Assembly (NCBI RefSeq): GCF_014648555.1
Contig: NZ_BMRI01000004.1
Coordinates: 250,139 to 289,314, forward strand
Length of the DNA stretch: 39,176 nt
Source of the DNA: Kitasatospora griseola
Lineage (GTDB): Bacteria; Actinomycetota; Actinomycetes; Streptomycetales; Streptomycetaceae
Direction of reading: 5' to 3'
A program made the translations under genes and the position numbers. The notes under the pieces were generated by a model. It had not been told where the DNA came from, searched no databases, and worked only from the letters and a program-made list of their open reading frames with translations. Positions 1-6,165 of the stretch are shown here, in pieces (positions within the stretch are counted from its first letter, which is position 1; each line of letters opens with the position of its first letter).

Positions 1-2
1 CC

Positions 3-272
3 GCCGTCGGGACCGCCTACGCCTCCGCCACCGCCCCCACCGTCACCGACGCCCTCGCCGCCCTCCGCGCCGACCCGGCCGTCCGCACCACCGCCGTCGC
101 CCCGTACCTCCTCGCCCCGGGACTCCTCCCGGACCGCATCGCCACGGCAGCCACCGCCTCCGGTGCCGACCACCTCGCGCCCACCCTCGGCGCCGCGCCC
201 GAACTCGCCCGGCTCGTCCTCGCCCGCCATGCCGAGGCGGCGATCGCGACCTCCGCGGCTCGCACCGCCTGA
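3..272 (+). CDS. Sirohydrochlorin chelatase-like protein (CbiX/SirB family), C-terminal part only
   Basis: The gene enters from the left edge, so only the last 89 residues and the TGA are visible. The fragment reads as a C-terminal CbiX/SirB repeat: the segment VAPYLLAPGLLPDRIA resembles the family's conserved 'PYFLxxGxxxxxI' stretch, followed by a 'LGAAPELARLVLARHAEA' end. The family inserts Co or Fe into sirohydrochlorin on the way to cobalamin or siroheme, in the cytoplasm. The catalytic histidine lies upstream, outside the window, so activity cannot be judged. Nearest neighbours are on the other strand and unrelated. It could also be another short CbiX-like protein of unknown substrate. 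The family call is fairly secure, the exact substrate is not. Confidence 0.7.
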   Translation, partial: AVGTAYASATAPTVTDALAALRADPAVRTTAVAPYLLAPGLLPDRIATAATASGADHLAPTLGAAPELARLVLARHAEAAIATSAARTA

Positions 273-297
273 CGGATCGCCGATTCCTGATTCGATC

Positions 298-519
298 TCA
301 AATGGTCGCGAACCAGAGGTCGCTCGCCGAGAATCGATCGGCGTCCAGCGCGAGAGCCGCTCGGCCGTCACCCAACACCTCGCTCAGGACCGCGAATTCA
401 CAGCGCAGCAGCGGAGCCTCGAACGAGGGGACGGAAACGACCTCGATCCCCAGCGAAACGGCCGACGGAACCTTCGCGGAACTCATCAGGGCCAAGACGC
501 CCCGCACCAGGAGGCTCAC
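298..519 (-). CDS. Small hypothetical protein, possibly truncated, downstream of the WXG cassette
   Basis: This is a 73-residue reading frame starting at a GTG and ending in ...SASDLWFATI. I do not recognise the family. The frame stays open upstream of the GTG into the end of the preceding gene, so the true start is uncertain and the N-terminus may be lost or overlapping. Base composition is visibly less GC-rich than its neighbours (many AAA, TCG and ATC triplets), unlike typical streptomycete coding sequence. It lies 37 bp after the PH-like gene on the same strand, so it could be the last gene of the type VII secretion cassette, a decayed remnant, or non-coding. No ribosome-binding site stands out. 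Confidence 0.3.
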   Translation of the reverse strand: MSLLVRGVLALMSSAKVPSAVSLGIEVVSVPSFEAPLLRCEFAVLSEVLGDGRAALALDADRFSASDLWFATI

Positions 520-556
520 CCGGTCCTCGTCGGCGTGACCGTCCCGGTCCCGGCCC

Positions 557-1162
557 TCAGGAGCCGGACGCCTGGAACGCGGCCGCCAGCTCGTCGGCCG
601 CCGACGGCAGTGGCGTGGTGACGCCGACCCATGAGCCGTCGCGGAAGTGCAGGTCGAGGCGGCCGCGCTGGGTGACGCCCTTCGCGTTGCGGTGGGCGGC
701 GGCGACCTCGTGGCGGGGGAGTTCGAACTGGAGGGCGTGCTGTTCGGTGAGCTGCCAGAGTTTGGCGCGGTCGGCGAGCAGGAGCAGGCGGCGGTCGGTG
801 AGGACGAGCAGGGCGCTGCCGTTCGCGCCGTCCTCGTGGAGGCGGACGACGAGGCGGCCGGCGGTGGTGTGCCAGTCGCCGGCCATGCCCTTGCCGTGCC
901 AGACGGAGTCCGGCACGGCGTCCATCATCCGGTCCTCGACGGCGCCGACGCCCGCGGACACCGGGTTGACCACCGCGTACGCGCGCCGCAGCAGGCTGAA
1001 CGGCCTGGCCAGCTTCTGTTCCAGCTCGCCGGGCCGGCGCGGCGTCAGCAACTCCTCCGGCGGGCGCGGGATGCCGGGCGCCAGCGAGACGGGCGCGGCG
1101 CCGAGCAACTGCTCGCCGGCGGCGAGGAACGGGGCGGCGAACTGGCGGTCCCGGTCGAGCAC
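557..1162 (-). CDS. PH/GRAM-like protein of a type VII secretion cassette
   Basis: The 201-residue protein has no signal peptide or membrane segment. From about residue 115 the segment SALLVLTDRRLLLLAD, then a beta-rich stretch and an amphipathic C-terminal helix (SAADELAAAFQAS), looks like a bacterial PH/GRAM-type fold, in which 'LTxxRL' is common. The N-terminal 60 residues are Pro/Arg-rich. The start is a GTG chosen because AAGGAGAA lies about 8 nt upstream. It follows the WXG gene by 25 bp on the same strand, so the two are probably cotranscribed. A role as cytoplasmic partner or chaperone of the secreted pair is inference from position only. Confidence 0.55.
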   Translation of the reverse strand: MLDRDRQFAAPFLAAGEQLLGAAPVSLAPGIPRPPEELLTPRRPGELEQKLARPFSLLRRAYAVVNPVSAGVGAVEDRMMDAVPDSVWHGKGMAGDWHTTAGRLVVRLHEDGANGSALLVLTDRRLLLLADRAKLWQLTEQHALQFELPRHEVAAAHRNAKGVTQRGRLDLHFRDGSWVGVTTPLPSAADELAAAFQASGS

Positions 1163-1187
1163 GTGGGTTCTCCTTGGGGTGGTCGGC

Positions 1188-2123
1188 TCAGCCGAAGGCG
1201 TCCTCGAAGCGCCGGCGGCGTTCCTCGGGGCTGAGTTCGGGCGCCTGGGCGGGCTGGGCGATGCCGGTGTGCTGACGCAGGCCGGTGCTGGGGCCCTGGT
1301 TGCCGCTGATCCGGTCGTCGGCCTCGTCGGCGAGGATCCCGGCGCCGCTCTGGGTGATCTGCTGGAGCGCCTCGCCGGCCGGGTTCCCGGTCAGGCCGAT
1401 GCCGTGCAGACCGGCCTTGCCGACCGTCTTGACGGCGGTCTTGGCGAGGTACGCCTCGACGTCCAGCGGCTTGTTCCAGGTCCAGGGCTTCTTGGGGTTG
1501 AGGTGCGGGCGCTTGGAGACCGCCTTGAGGGCCTTCATCGCGTCGGCGATCTTCTTCAGCGCACTGGCGAGCTTGCGCACCAGGTTGGCTATCCGGGCAC
1601 TGGCGATGGCGCCCTCGGCCGCGGCCGCGGCGGCTTCGGCGGCCAGCGAGATGCCGGCGGTGATCACGCTGAAGGCGAGCGACGCGGCGAGCGTGATGAT
1701 CGCCCACTCGATGAGCTCGCGGATGATCGTCTCGACCAGGTCCTGCGCCATCCGGGCCTCGGCGGCGGCTTCGGTGAGGAGTTCGGCGGTGCCCGCCATG
1801 TCCTCCGCCTCGTCCTCCAGCGCCTGCTCGTACTCGGCGAGTTCACGCTGGAACGCCTCGGACGCCGCGCCCTGCCACTCGCCCGCGAGGGCGGCCCGGT
1901 CGCGGCGCTGGTCGGCGATCACTTCGCGCAGCTGCTCGGCCTGCTTCTGCCACAGCTGGGCGGCGGCCTCCAGGCCCTCCGGGTCGCCGGTGACGAACTC
2001 CAGCGGCTCGGCGAGCGGTTCCACGAGGGGACGCATGATCTCGTCGATCACGCTGCCCAGCGGGGTCATCCAGTCGTTGATCTTCGTGTAGGCGTCGACG
2101 GCGCCCGCGATGGGGCCGCTCAT
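1188..2123 (-). CDS. WXG-type type VII secretion target protein
   Basis: This 311-residue protein has a predicted helical hairpin at about residues 45-125 with the turn motif W83-Q84-G85, the hallmark of WXG100/ESX substrates. A strongly hydrophobic Ala-rich segment follows at about 137-162, then a basic region (residues 176-215) and a Pro/Arg-rich C-terminus. It is much longer than classical 100-residue EsxA-like proteins, as is common for actinomycete 'type VII secretion target' proteins. No toxin catalytic motif is visible in the C-terminal half. The ATG overlaps the upstream gene's stop (ATGA at 2120-2123), indicating translational coupling with the EspC-like partner. No secretion ATPase (EccC) or membrane component is encoded in this window. 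Confidence 0.7.
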   Translation of the reverse strand: MSGPIAGAVDAYTKINDWMTPLGSVIDEIMRPLVEPLAEPLEFVTGDPEGLEAAAQLWQKQAEQLREVIADQRRDRAALAGEWQGAASEAFQRELAEYEQALEDEAEDMAGTAELLTEAAAEARMAQDLVETIIRELIEWAIITLAASLAFSVITAGISLAAEAAAAAAEGAIASARIANLVRKLASALKKIADAMKALKAVSKRPHLNPKKPWTWNKPLDVEAYLAKTAVKTVGKAGLHGIGLTGNPAGEALQQITQSGAGILADEADDRISGNQGPSTGLRQHTGIAQPAQAPELSPEERRRRFEDAFG

Positions 2124-2446
2124 CCGCCCAGCCCTCCGGCGATCGCCTGCATGGTCCGCCCGATGCCCTCGTCGGTGCGCTCGTACGCGCCGGCCATGCC
2201 GTCGGCGTACTCGGCGATCCGGTCCATGGTGTCGGCAGCGGCCCCGGCGTTGTCGATCGCCGCCTCGGAGCGCTCCACGTAGTCGCGGCCGGTCTCGTCG
2301 GACTCCGGGAGCTTCCCGAAGGCGGACGGCGACAGCTGGTGTCCGCCGAGTTCGGCGCGGATCGCCCGCAGCCGCTCGGCCCGTTCGGCACTGGTGCGGG
2401 CGAACCGGCGCAGCGCGTCCGGGTCGACCGTGAACTCCCCCGCCAT
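2120..2446 (-). CDS. EspC-like ESX secretion-associated protein with YxxxD signal
   Basis: The 108-residue all-helical protein begins MAGEFTVDPDALRRFART, typical of the EspC-like family (T7SS_ESX_EspC) in actinomycetes. Two long helices are separated at about residues 36-50. Near the end of the second helix is Y88-E-R-T-D92, matching the general ESX secretion signal YxxxD/E; there is no WXG motif. The next gene supplies a WXG, so together they could form the usual two-helix-hairpin heterodimer with a bipartite export signal. The ATG was chosen because it gives the family N-terminus and has an AGAGG-like ribosome-binding site about 9 nt upstream. First gene of the cassette. Confidence 0.65.
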   Translation of the reverse strand: MAGEFTVDPDALRRFARTSAERAERLRAIRAELGGHQLSPSAFGKLPESDETGRDYVERSEAAIDNAGAAADTMDRIAEYADGMAGAYERTDEGIGRTMQAIAGGLGG

Positions 2447-2574
2447 GTCGGCGTACCTCTTCCCCGTTGTCAGGGTCCGCGACGCGGGCGACGACATAGG
2501 CCACCCCATGCGAGGACCATGAATTGGCAAAGAAGCTAACACGGCGTCGCCCTCAAGAGGTAGTCCGCTGCGGT

Positions 2575-3081
2575 TTATTGACGCCGGGTCGGCCGCTCGG
2601 CCAGCCGTTCGCGCGCCCACGGGTCGACGCAGCGCGCCGCCGCCTCCCGGCGGGCCGCCGGAAAGCGCTCGGCGAGCGGTCCGTCCGCGGCGTCCGCCCA
2701 CCGCCACGCGCCCACCGCGCACACCTGCCGCAGCGGGTCGTCGGCCGCCACCGCCGCCACCAGCTCCTCCTGCAGCCTCTGCCGGCCGCCCACCGTCAGC
2801 AGCACCTGTGCGAACCAGCGCGGCGAGGACGGGTCGTCGTCGGTCAGCAGCGCGGCCAGCACCAGCGGGTACGCGTGGTGCGCGGCCGCCCGGTCCGCCG
2901 TCAGCCGCCGGTACGCGGCCTGCCGCTTGTGACCGATCCGGTGGTACTGCGCATAGCCCGGGGCCCGCTCGGCGAGGCGCGCCACCCGGTCGTCCTGCGG
3001 CACCTCCGCCGGCACGCCGAGAGCCTCCAGCAGGGCGTCCAGCGCCGCCTCCTGCGCGTCCAGGCGCGCGTGCTGCTCCAT
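2575..3081 (-). CDS. Hypothetical protein, helical (HEAT-like), conserved-looking
   Basis: The 168-residue acidic-to-neutral protein is almost entirely helical, rich in Ala, Arg and Leu, with a C-terminal run of short helices (DPLRQVCAVGAWRWAD and similar) that resembles HEAT-like repeats. I do not recognise a named family or catalytic motif. The start ATG follows a GGAG-like stretch (GAGACGGTCG) directly upstream. Codon use is normal for the window. It is divergent from the marR gene with 126 bp between the two starts, so it is a possible target of that regulator. The stop is TAA. Confidence 0.6.
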   Translation of the reverse strand: MEQHARLDAQEAALDALLEALGVPAEVPQDDRVARLAERAPGYAQYHRIGHKRQAAYRRLTADRAAAHHAYPLVLAALLTDDDPSSPRWFAQVLLTVGGRQRLQEELVAAVAADDPLRQVCAVGAWRWADAADGPLAERFPAARREAAARCVDPWARERLAERPTRRQ

Positions 3082-3150
3082 CGACCGTCTCCTCGCGTTC
3101 CGCCCGGACCTCCCGCGAACGACCACCCCGATACTTGCAGGCGCGGGAAT

Positions 3151-3178
3151 TTGCACATCTCGACTAAGCTTGTACGAA
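3151..3178 (+). promoter_or_regulatory. Candidate marR promoter with overlapping palindromic operator
   Basis: A TTGCAC hexamer (3151-3156) and a TACGAA hexamer (3173-3178) are separated by 16 bp and could be the -35 and -10 elements for the marR gene. An imperfect 18-bp palindrome centred on AAGCTT spans 3160-3177 (12 of 18 positions symmetric) and covers the -10 region, as expected for an autoregulatory MarR site. This patch is AT-rich relative to its surroundings. The -10 match is weak, so this is tentative. Confidence 0.35.
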
Positions 3179-3207
3179 GTGAAACCACTCGGAAGGGAGC
3201 GCGGCCG

Positions 3208-3657
3208 ATGACCCGCCCGGATCCTGCCCTGGCGCACGGCTGGTGCGCCCTGACCGCTCTGCATGGTCGGATCGAGGCCCACCTCGAACGTGTCCTGCAG
3301 GCCGAACACGAGCTCAGCGTCCGTGAGTTCTCCGTCCTCGACGTGCTCAGCGAGCAGCACGACGGCGACGGCGGCCACTTCCGGATGAACCAGCTCGCGG
3401 ACGCGGTCGTGCTCAGCCAGAGCGCCACCACCCGCCTGGTCACCCGGCTGGAGGACCGCGGCCTGCTCGCCCGCTACCTCTGCCCCACCGACCGGCGCGG
3501 CATCTACACCAACGTCACCCCGGCCGGCCTCGACCTGCTCGCCAAGGCCCGCCCCACCAACGACGAGGCGCTCGCCGAGGCCCTCACCACCGCAGAACAG
3601 CGCCCGGAGCTGGCCCCGCTGGTCGCCACCGTCCGCGCGACACAGCCGACGCACTGA
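3208..3657 (+). CDS. MarR family transcriptional regulator
   Basis: The 149-residue protein has a MarR-type winged helix. An N-terminal dimerisation helix (residues 8-35) precedes 'LSVREFSVLDVLSEQ', and the recognition helix is SQSATTRLVTRLEDRGLL (70-87). The wing is DRRGIYTNVTPAG (95-107), matching the family's 'DRRxxxvxLTxxG'. Two cysteines (C13 and C92) are present, one beside the wing, so thiol-based sensing is conceivable but not shown. The ATG at 3208 has a GGAAGGGAG ribosome-binding site 8-10 nt upstream. It is divergent from the HEAT-like gene, which together with itself is the most likely target. The ligand cannot be inferred. Confidence 0.85.
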   Translation: MTRPDPALAHGWCALTALHGRIEAHLERVLQAEHELSVREFSVLDVLSEQHDGDGGHFRMNQLADAVVLSQSATTRLVTRLEDRGLLARYLCPTDRRGIYTNVTPAGLDLLAKARPTNDEALAEALTTAEQRPELAPLVATVRATQPTH

Positions 3658-3663
3658 CAGAGC

Positions 3664-3726
3664 GCGAGAACGGGGCGCGTGGGGTACCTCCCGGGCTGGG
3701 AGGTACCCCACGCGCCCCGTTCTCGC
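3664..3726. terminator. Bidirectional terminator with a perfect 29-bp stem
   Basis: The left arm (3664-3692) and right arm (3698-3726) are exact reverse complements, with a 5-nt loop (3693-3697). The hairpin starts 6 bp after the marR stop and ends 6 bp before the stop of the convergent DEAD-box helicase gene, so it can end transcripts from both sides. No U-tract follows, which is usual in streptomycetes. Confidence 0.85.
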
Positions 3727-3732
3727 ACCCGA

Positions 3733-5478
3733 CTAGTCGGCCTGGCGCCGCTGCCGCCCCGTCCCGTAGTTGGAGCCGCTCTTCGTCCCGGAGCCCGGCT
3801 TCGCCCGCCCCGACGACTTGCCGATGAAGCCCGCCGCCATCTGCGAACTCCCGCGGCCCGGGCGCTGCTTGGGCCGGGGGCGGCGCGGGTTGCCGCTCAT
3901 GTCGACGTCCTTGGGCAGCCCGCCGGAACGCTTCGCCGGGCGTCGTCGCGCCTCGCCGTCCGCCGGCTTCGCCCCACCGCGCCCGCGGCCGCGGTTCTCG
4001 GTCTGCTCGGGCACGGCCGCGACGATCGCCGTCGCCGGACCCGGGAGCACGACCGCCACGCCGGACGGCGTCCGCGCGCCGGTGATGCGCTTCAGCTCGC
4101 CGTCCTCGGGGCGGACCTTGGTGATGGTGGGCCGGATGCCGGCGATGCTCATCAGGCGGTTGACCTCGCGGCGCTGCTCGGGCAGCACCAGGGTGACCAC
4201 GGTGCCGGACTCGCCGGCCCGCGCGGTGCGGCCGCCGCGGTGCAGGTAGTCCTTGTGGTCGATCGGCGGGTCGACGTTGACGACCAGGTCGAGGCCGTCG
4301 ATGTGGATGCCGCGGGCGGCGACGTTGGTGGCGATCAGCGCGGTGACCTGGCCGTCGCGGAACTGGTCGAGGACCCGGTTGCGCTGCGGCTGCGACTTGC
4401 CGCCGTGCAGTGCGGCGGCGACCACGCCGTGGGCGCGCAGCTGCTTGGCGAGCCGGTCCGCGCCGTGCTTGGTGTGCACGAACATGATCACTCGGCCCTC
4501 GCGGGCGGCGATCCGGGCGGTGGTCTCGGCCTTGTCGGCGGGGTCGAGCTGGAGCAGGTGGTGGTCCATGGTGGTGACCGCACCGGCCGACGGGTCCACC
4601 GAATGGGTGACCGGGTCGCTGAGGAAGCGGTTGACCAGGCGGTCCACGTTGCGGTCCAGGGTGGCGGAGAACAGCATCCGCTGCCCGCCCTCGGCGACCT
4701 GCTCCAGCAGCTTGACGACCTGCGGCAGGAAGCCCATGTCGGCCATCTGGTCGGCCTCGTCGAGGACGGTGATCGCCACGTCGTCGAGTCGCACGTCGCC
4801 GCGCTGGATCAGGTCGTCCAGTCGGCCGGGGGTGGCCACCAGCACCTCGGTGCCGCGGCGGACCTGGTTGGACTGGCGGGTGATCGACATGCCGCCGACC
4901 ACGGTGGTGATCCGCAGGCCGAGCACCCCGGCATAGGGGGCGAGCGCCTCGGTGACCTGCTGGGCGAGCTCGCGGGTCGGCACCAGCACCAGGGCCAGCG
5001 GGTGGCGGGCGGTCGCCCGCTTGCCGGCGGTGCGCACCAGCAGCGGCAGGCCGAACGCCAGGGTCTTGCCGGAGCCGGTGCGGCCGCGGCCGAGGACGTC
5101 GCGTCCGGCCAGCGCGTCCGGCAGGGTGGCGGCCTGGATCGGGAACGGCTCGGTGACGCCCTGCGCGCCCAGTTCCTTCAGCAGTCCGGCGGAGAGGTTC
5201 AGCTCGGCGAAACTCGCGGCCGGCGGACGCGACGGGGTGCCCTGTACGGGCGTGAAGTCTTCGGCGGGCGCGGCCACCGGGGCGGCGCCCCGACGCGGCC
5301 GGCGCGGGCGCTCGGCACGGGCCTGCTCGCCGCCACGGGGCGAACCACCGGTGCGCGGCGCGCCGACGCGGCCCTCGCCGCGGGCGGCACCGGTGCGCGG
5401 CTTCCCGCTGCGGGTGCGCGGCTTGTCACCACGCGGAGCGGACTGCGGGCCGGACTGCGGACGGGACTGCTCGGGCAT
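3733..5478 (-). CDS. DEAD-box ATP-dependent RNA helicase (RhlE/DeaD type)
   Basis: This 581-residue protein unwinds or remodels RNA using ATP. Visible motifs in order: Q-motif region (FAELNLSAGLL...PFPIQ, about 90-114), Walker A GRTGSGKT (132-139), PTRELA (167-172), TPGR (216-219), DEAD (240-243), SAT (271-273), IATNVAARGIHI (382-393) and HRGGRTAR (413-420). The helicase core is flanked by low-complexity basic tails: residues 1-80 and about 475-581 are rich in Arg, Gly, Pro, Lys and Ser, typical of RNA-binding disordered tails. The ATG has a GGAAGAGGAA ribosome-binding site. It lies downstream of the cold-shock gene on the same strand with a hairpin in the 172-bp gap, suggesting cold-linked expression and a role in RNA unfolding or decay. 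Confidence 0.92.
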   Translation of the reverse strand: MPEQSRPQSGPQSAPRGDKPRTRSGKPRTGAARGEGRVGAPRTGGSPRGGEQARAERPRRPRRGAAPVAAPAEDFTPVQGTPSRPPAASFAELNLSAGLLKELGAQGVTEPFPIQAATLPDALAGRDVLGRGRTGSGKTLAFGLPLLVRTAGKRATARHPLALVLVPTRELAQQVTEALAPYAGVLGLRITTVVGGMSITRQSNQVRRGTEVLVATPGRLDDLIQRGDVRLDDVAITVLDEADQMADMGFLPQVVKLLEQVAEGGQRMLFSATLDRNVDRLVNRFLSDPVTHSVDPSAGAVTTMDHHLLQLDPADKAETTARIAAREGRVIMFVHTKHGADRLAKQLRAHGVVAAALHGGKSQPQRNRVLDQFRDGQVTALIATNVAARGIHIDGLDLVVNVDPPIDHKDYLHRGGRTARAGESGTVVTLVLPEQRREVNRLMSIAGIRPTITKVRPEDGELKRITGARTPSGVAVVLPGPATAIVAAVPEQTENRGRGRGGAKPADGEARRRPAKRSGGLPKDVDMSGNPRRPRPKQRPGRGSSQMAAGFIGKSSGRAKPGSGTKSGSNYGTGRQRRQAD

Positions 5479-5584
5479 GCGTGTTCCTCTTCCTGGAGGG
5501 CCGTCGGCCGACGCGCGGGACGCGCGGCGGCGGGATGTCGGCCGCCGAGGAGGAGGGGCCGCCCCGGCCGTCGGGCGGCATGGA

Positions 5585-5618
5585 CGAGGGCCCGTACCTG
5601 AGGAGGTACGGGCCCTCG
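5585..5618 (-). terminator. Perfect 15-bp hairpin between cold-shock gene and DEAD-box helicase
   Basis: Arms 5585-5599 and 5604-5618 are exact reverse complements around a 4-nt loop. The hairpin lies 32 bp after the cold-shock stop and 106 bp before the helicase start. It can terminate the csp transcript, or act as an attenuator that controls read-through into the helicase. No U-tract follows. Confidence 0.75.
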
Positions 5619-5650
5619 CCTGCGACAAATGAGTCGGCGTAGGCCGGGAC

Positions 5651-5854
5651 TCAGATGGTGCGGATGTTCTCCGCCTGCGGGCCCTTCTGGCCCTGGGTCA
5701 CGTCGAACTCGACCTTCTGGCCCTCGACGAGCTCACGGAAGCCCTGGGACTGGATGTTCGAGTAGTGAGCGAAGACGTCAGCGCCGCCGCCGTCCTGCTC
5801 GATGAAGCCGTAGCCCTTTTCGCTGTTGAACCACTTCACGGTGCCGGTAGCCAT
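5651..5854 (-). CDS. Cold-shock protein, CspA family
   Basis: This 67-residue single cold-shock domain binds single-stranded RNA and DNA and prevents unwanted secondary structure. The two nucleic-acid motifs are clear: RNP1 K13-G-Y-G-F-I18 and RNP2 V27-F-A-H-Y31. The opening [20 protein letters not shown] and ending NIRTI are typical of streptomycete CspA/ScoF-type proteins, and the length is exactly that of the family. The ATG has GTGGAG about 7 nt upstream. An approximately 240-nt AT-richer upstream region could be a long structured leader, as in many csp genes. Followed by a hairpin and a DEAD-box helicase on the same strand. Confidence 0.93.
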   Translation of the reverse strand: MATGTVKWFNSEKGYGFIEQDGGGADVFAHYSNIQSQGFRELVEGQKVEFDVTQGQKGPQAENIRTI

Positions 5855-6092
5855 AACCGTCTCCACTTTCACTGGGGCGTTGGGACACACACCTCGTGCG
5901 CCCCACGTAGCCGCGATCCCCATCCGGAGACTAAACACCGGACAAAACAAATGCGCCTGTCGGTTGGAACCAGCAGGCGCACACACACGTTCATGGGAAC
6001 CAATACTGCAACTGCTTCGACAATAGCACGGCCACCCTCGTCAACGGCGGGAAAAGTTCCGCTGGTCACACCGTGTTTCGCCGCGACGCCGA
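5855..6092 (-). promoter_or_regulatory. Upstream region / probable structured 5' leader of the cold-shock gene
   Basis: This 238-bp stretch has no convincing gene and is clearly less GC-rich than its neighbours, with A/T runs near 5935-5952 and 5985-6030. It contains an 8-bp perfect stem (5952-5959 with 5974-5981), with a smaller GGTT/AACC stem nested inside. A TTGACG (minus strand, 6039-6044) is present but has no -10 element at normal spacing, so I cannot place the promoter. A long leader would fit csp genes, whose mRNA folding responds to temperature. Confidence 0.45.
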
Positions 6093-6126
6093 AGGGGCAT
6101 GCGGTCCGGCCGGACCGCATGCCCCT
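6093..6126. terminator. 34-bp perfect palindrome downstream of the MMPL gene
   Basis: Every base of this 34-bp stretch pairs with its mirror position. It lies 39 bp past the stop of the minus-strand MMPL gene and upstream of the csp regulatory region, so the simplest reading is a Rho-independent hairpin that ends the transporter transcript. As fully symmetric DNA it could also be a protein-binding site. Confidence 0.65.
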
Positions 6127-6165
6127 CTCACTCGGTGCTGCCCGCGGCTACCCGCGGACGGCCGT

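Noticed and set aside
615..2282. Long plus-strand open frames opposite the type VII cassette and other genes
   Set aside because: They are mirror frames caused by high GC; compositions are repetitive Arg/Gly/Ala and show no domain, while the opposite strand has clear families.
1188..2504. Long merged reading frame continuing upstream of the WXG protein
   Set aside because: The upstream part overlaps the EspC-like gene in another frame and has low-quality composition; the ATGA overlap at 2120-2123 gives the real start.
6039..6044. TTGACG as -35 of the csp gene
   Set aside because: The nearest -10-like TATTGT is only 13 bp away, too short for a working promoter.
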